From: Verrucomicrobiota bacterium
Lineage (GTDB): Bacteria; Verrucomicrobiota; Verrucomicrobiia; Verrucomicrobiales; Akkermansiaceae
Direction of reading: 5' to 3'
Length of the DNA stretch: 64,000 nucleotides
Assembly (NCBI GenBank): GCA_004293445.1
Contig: RDYP01000017.1
Location: 18,443-82,442, forward strand
A program made the translations under genes and the position numbers. Shown in pieces: positions 62,538 to 64,000 of this stretch (position 1 is its first letter; every line of letters starts with the position of its first letter). The notes beneath the pieces were generated by a model that was not told the origin of the DNA, ran no database searches, and saw only the letters and a list, made by a program, of their open reading frames with translations.

Positions 62538-63530
62538 ATGAAATCTTGGTATTATCACAGCGCCTCCGGTTCCACCGCGACAACGTCCGAAGAGAATCTT
62601 TCCGAACTGGTTCAAAACGGCATCTTGACTCCTCAAACTCTGGTCTGGACCCAAGGTATGGCGGGTTGGGAGACAGCGGGTAAGGTCTTGCCGGGGCTTT
62701 TTGATCGTCCCGATCTACCGCCGGCGCTCCCTCCCGGTCCGCCACCGTTGGTGGGAAAGCGCTCTCACGAGATTGACTACGAAATCATCGGCGAGTCCAT
62801 CCAGATGGTTGAGATCGAGCTGGATCCTGGTGAGGCGGTGATTGCGGAGGGCGGTGCCATGAATTACATGGAAGACGGGATCGTATTTGAGACCAAGATG
62901 GGCGATGGCTCGAATCCGGACAGTGGGTTGATGGGCAAGTTGATGGCGGTGGGTAAGCGCGCGCTGACCGGAGAATCGATCTTCATGACCCACTTCACCA
63001 ATCGTGGGGCTGGAAAAAAGCGGGTGACTTTTGCGGCGCCCTATCCAGGCACTGTGGTGCCGGTCGATCTCGCACAGCAGGGTGGCGAATTGCTATGTCA
63101 GAAGGATGCATTCCTCTGTGCGGCTCTTGGCACTCAGGTTGGGATCGCATTCAACCGCAAGCTAGGCGCTGGTTTGTTCGGTGGCGAAGGATTCATCCTG
63201 CAGCGACTGCAAGGTGACGGTATGGCCTTTGTTCATGCCGGTGGGACGGTGGTCCGTAAGGAACTGAAAGGCGAGAGGCTCTTTGTCGATACAGGTTGCC
63301 TTGTCGCGTTTACCCGTGGGATTGACTACGACATTCAGCGTGCTGGGAATTTGAAGTCGATGATCTTTGGCGGTGAGGGTCTGTTCCTTGCGACGCTTCA
63401 AGGTCACGGCACCGTTTGGCTGCAAAGCATGCCATTCGCGCGTCTCGCACAGCGGATCACTGGCATGTATGCGAGTGGCAAAGGAGAGGGTTCGGCGCTT
63501 GGTGGATTGGGAAATCTTTTCGGCGACTGA
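62538..63530 (+). CDS. AIM24-family protein with N-terminal GYF_2 domain
   Basis: 330 aa. Residues 1-55 are a GYF_2 domain ([42 protein letters not shown]), followed by a Pro-rich linker ([12 protein letters not shown]). The AIM24/TIGR00266 beta-helix-like domain follows: [70 protein letters not shown], and [21 protein letters not shown]. Cytosolic as far as seen. GYF_2 domains are often attached to membrane-associated proteins in these phyla. Biological role unknown. The ATG follows the repeat-containing gap. Confidence 0.9.
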   Translation: MKSWYYHSASGSTATTSEENLSELVQNGILTPQTLVWTQGMAGWETAGKVLPGLFDRPDLPPALPPGPPPLVGKRSHEIDYEIIGESIQMVEIELDPGEAVIAEGGAMNYMEDGIVFETKMGDGSNPDSGLMGKLMAVGKRALTGESIFMTHFTNRGAGKKRVTFAAPYPGTVVPVDLAQQGGELLCQKDAFLCAALGTQVGIAFNRKLGAGLFGGEGFILQRLQGDGMAFVHAGGTVVRKELKGERLFVDTGCLVAFTRGIDYDIQRAGNLKSMIFGGEGLFLATLQGHGTVWLQSMPFARLAQRITGMYASGKGEGSALGGLGNLFGD

Positions 63531-63786
63531 AAGCTGGCGTGATTTGTAGTGAGAGTCACAGCGTGGGCTTTTCGCTCGCTGCAGGGAATTTGGACTTCGA
63601 TGGCTTCTGCTGGAGGCGGTGGTTTTGCCTGCTGCGAGGTGTCCACATGGCCGTTTTGTTTGCGGTCTGGGCCCTGGTTGTTGGGATTGGATTTCTCCCT
63701 GTGGCTTGTTGTGGTGGTCTTGGGTGTTTGTGATCAATGGCTTGAGTGCTTGGTGAAAGTTTTCTCAAAAAACGTGTCGAAAGGTA

Positions 63787-63814
63787 TTGACCCCGGGGTC
63801 GATCCGGGTAGTTT
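63787..63814 (+). promoter_or_regulatory. Candidate promoter near the window end
   Basis: TTGACC (63787-63792), a 16-base spacer, then TAGTTT (63809-63814). The upstream AAAGTTTTCTCAAAAAACG is AT-rich, like an UP element. Confidence 0.4.
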
Positions 63815-63853
63815 CCGCCCCGCCGCAGCAACCAGCGGCGCGAGAGACGGGAG

Positions 63854-63889
63854 TCGATCGCGACCTCAAAAGGGTCCGATCGGCTTTTT
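63854..63889 (+). terminator. Terminator- or attenuator-like hairpin
   Basis: CGATCGCGACC, loop TCAAAA, then GGGTCCGATCG with GC pairs at both ends, followed by GCTTTTTAG. It lies 40 bases after the candidate promoter's -10. Confidence 0.55.
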
Positions 63890-64000
63890 AGTCCCCTCGA
63901 GAGAAGATCTTTCACAGACATGGCCCGGCCCATTGGCTCAGGACTCGTTGGCGTTTTGCTAGCGGGAATCGTGCCTGAAGAAGCCGGGTGAAGAGGAAAA

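Larger units (their letters stand above)
63531..64000. other. Gene-free end of window with regulatory-looking elements
   Basis: No ORF here looks real. The second half has a promoter-like pair, a GC-rich hairpin (GCCGC-AGCAACCA-GCGGC at 63822-63839) and a terminator-like hairpin, listed separately. The final AAGCCGGGTGAAGAGGAAAA resembles a ribosome site, so a gene may begin just past the edge. Confidence 0.5.

Noticed and set aside
63790-63890. SAM-type or other known riboswitch at the window end
   Set aside because: The string CAGCAACC recalls part of SAM-I aptamers, but the remaining conserved segments (GAUGA, GGUGGAGGGA) are absent.
63920-63991. 24-codon ORF (ATG at 63920)
   Set aside because: It is very short, lacks a good ribosome site and shows no recognisable feature; chance occurrence is likely.

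Overview
The window is a 64 kb piece of a GC-rich bacterial chromosome. Its gene content points to the Verrucomicrobiota, probably a Luteolibacter/Haloferula-like member of the Verrucomicrobiaceae; this is an inference from gene families, not from a marker-gene comparison. Pointers are the paired DUF1592-type cytochrome c protein and DUF1552 protein, a secreted sulfatase and a DUF1080 protein, a PEP-CTERM protein, DUF5069, a GreA-domain protein with a very long N-terminal part, and a BatA/MoxR/DUF58 cluster. I see no phage, transposase, CRISPR, tRNA or rRNA gene. Most of the window looks like core chromosome, interrupted by blocks of non-coding tandem repeats.

Layout. 1-5.4 kb: 3' end of an SNF2-type helicase, then glutamate synthase large subunit (minus). 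5.5-10.6 kb: an alpha/beta hydrolase-fold protein lacking its serine, a secreted unknown, a PhnA-type zinc-ribbon protein, a DoxX-like protein, and a tightly coupled minus-strand set (DUF5069, DUF2071, methyltransferase-like, membrane protein). 10.6-15.1 kb: thiC under a TPP riboswitch, then feoA-feoB-small Cys-rich membrane protein. 15.2-16.2 kb: six copies of a 134-bp repeat and a 13-bp minisatellite. 16.2-21.8 kb: GNAT, ECF sigma factor, anti-sigma-like protein, PDZ protein, GreA-like factor, enolase. 21.9-22.3 kb: three copies of a 126-bp repeat related to the first block. 22.4-27.8 kb: a lipoprotein with a coiled coil and a formylglycine-generating-enzyme-like domain, then an SbcD/SbcC-like pair. 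27.8-36.3 kb: DUF1592/DUF1552 pair, a small lipoprotein-like ORF with a membrane protein, HflX, sulfatase, two small membrane proteins. 36.5-43.2 kb: a small unknown, then MoxR-DUF58-BatA-VWA/glutamine-amidotransferase-like (minus). 43.3-45.8 kb: DUF1080 protein, then rpsM-rpsK-rpsD with a structured leader and a strong terminator. 46-48.9 kb: a two-domain SGNH + alpha/beta esterase, a YlbF-type protein with a Cys-rich tail, one unknown. 49-55 kb: class III fructose-1,6-bisphosphatase and a molybdenum-cofactor set (moeA, moaC, a mobA-moaD fusion, moaE) ending in an Mrp/ApbC ATPase, all on the minus strand with gaps of a few bases or overlaps. 55-64 kb: EF-hand protein, cdsA-dxr, PEP-CTERM trypsin-like protein, MsbA-type ABC exporter, AraA-like sugar isomerase, GYF_2-AIM24 protein, and a final non-coding stretch with a promoter-like and a terminator-like element.

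Functional themes are nitrogen assimilation (gltB), thiamine and molybdopterin cofactors, ferrous iron uptake, isoprenoid/phospholipid precursors (dxr, cdsA), glycolysis/gluconeogenesis (eno, fbp), and extracellular polysaccharide or sulfated-glycan use (sulfatase, DUF1080, esterase fusion, DUF1592/1552). No single new defence or mobile system stands out. The most unusual items are the MobA-MoaD fusion in a moaA-less operon, the SGNH/alpha-beta fusion, the dispersed and locally amplified repeat family, an Mrp protein without its CxxC motif, the Ala-for-Ser hydrolase, and two small genes (41 and 49 codons) absent from the supplied ORF track. All functional names rest on motif reading by eye; no database search was run.
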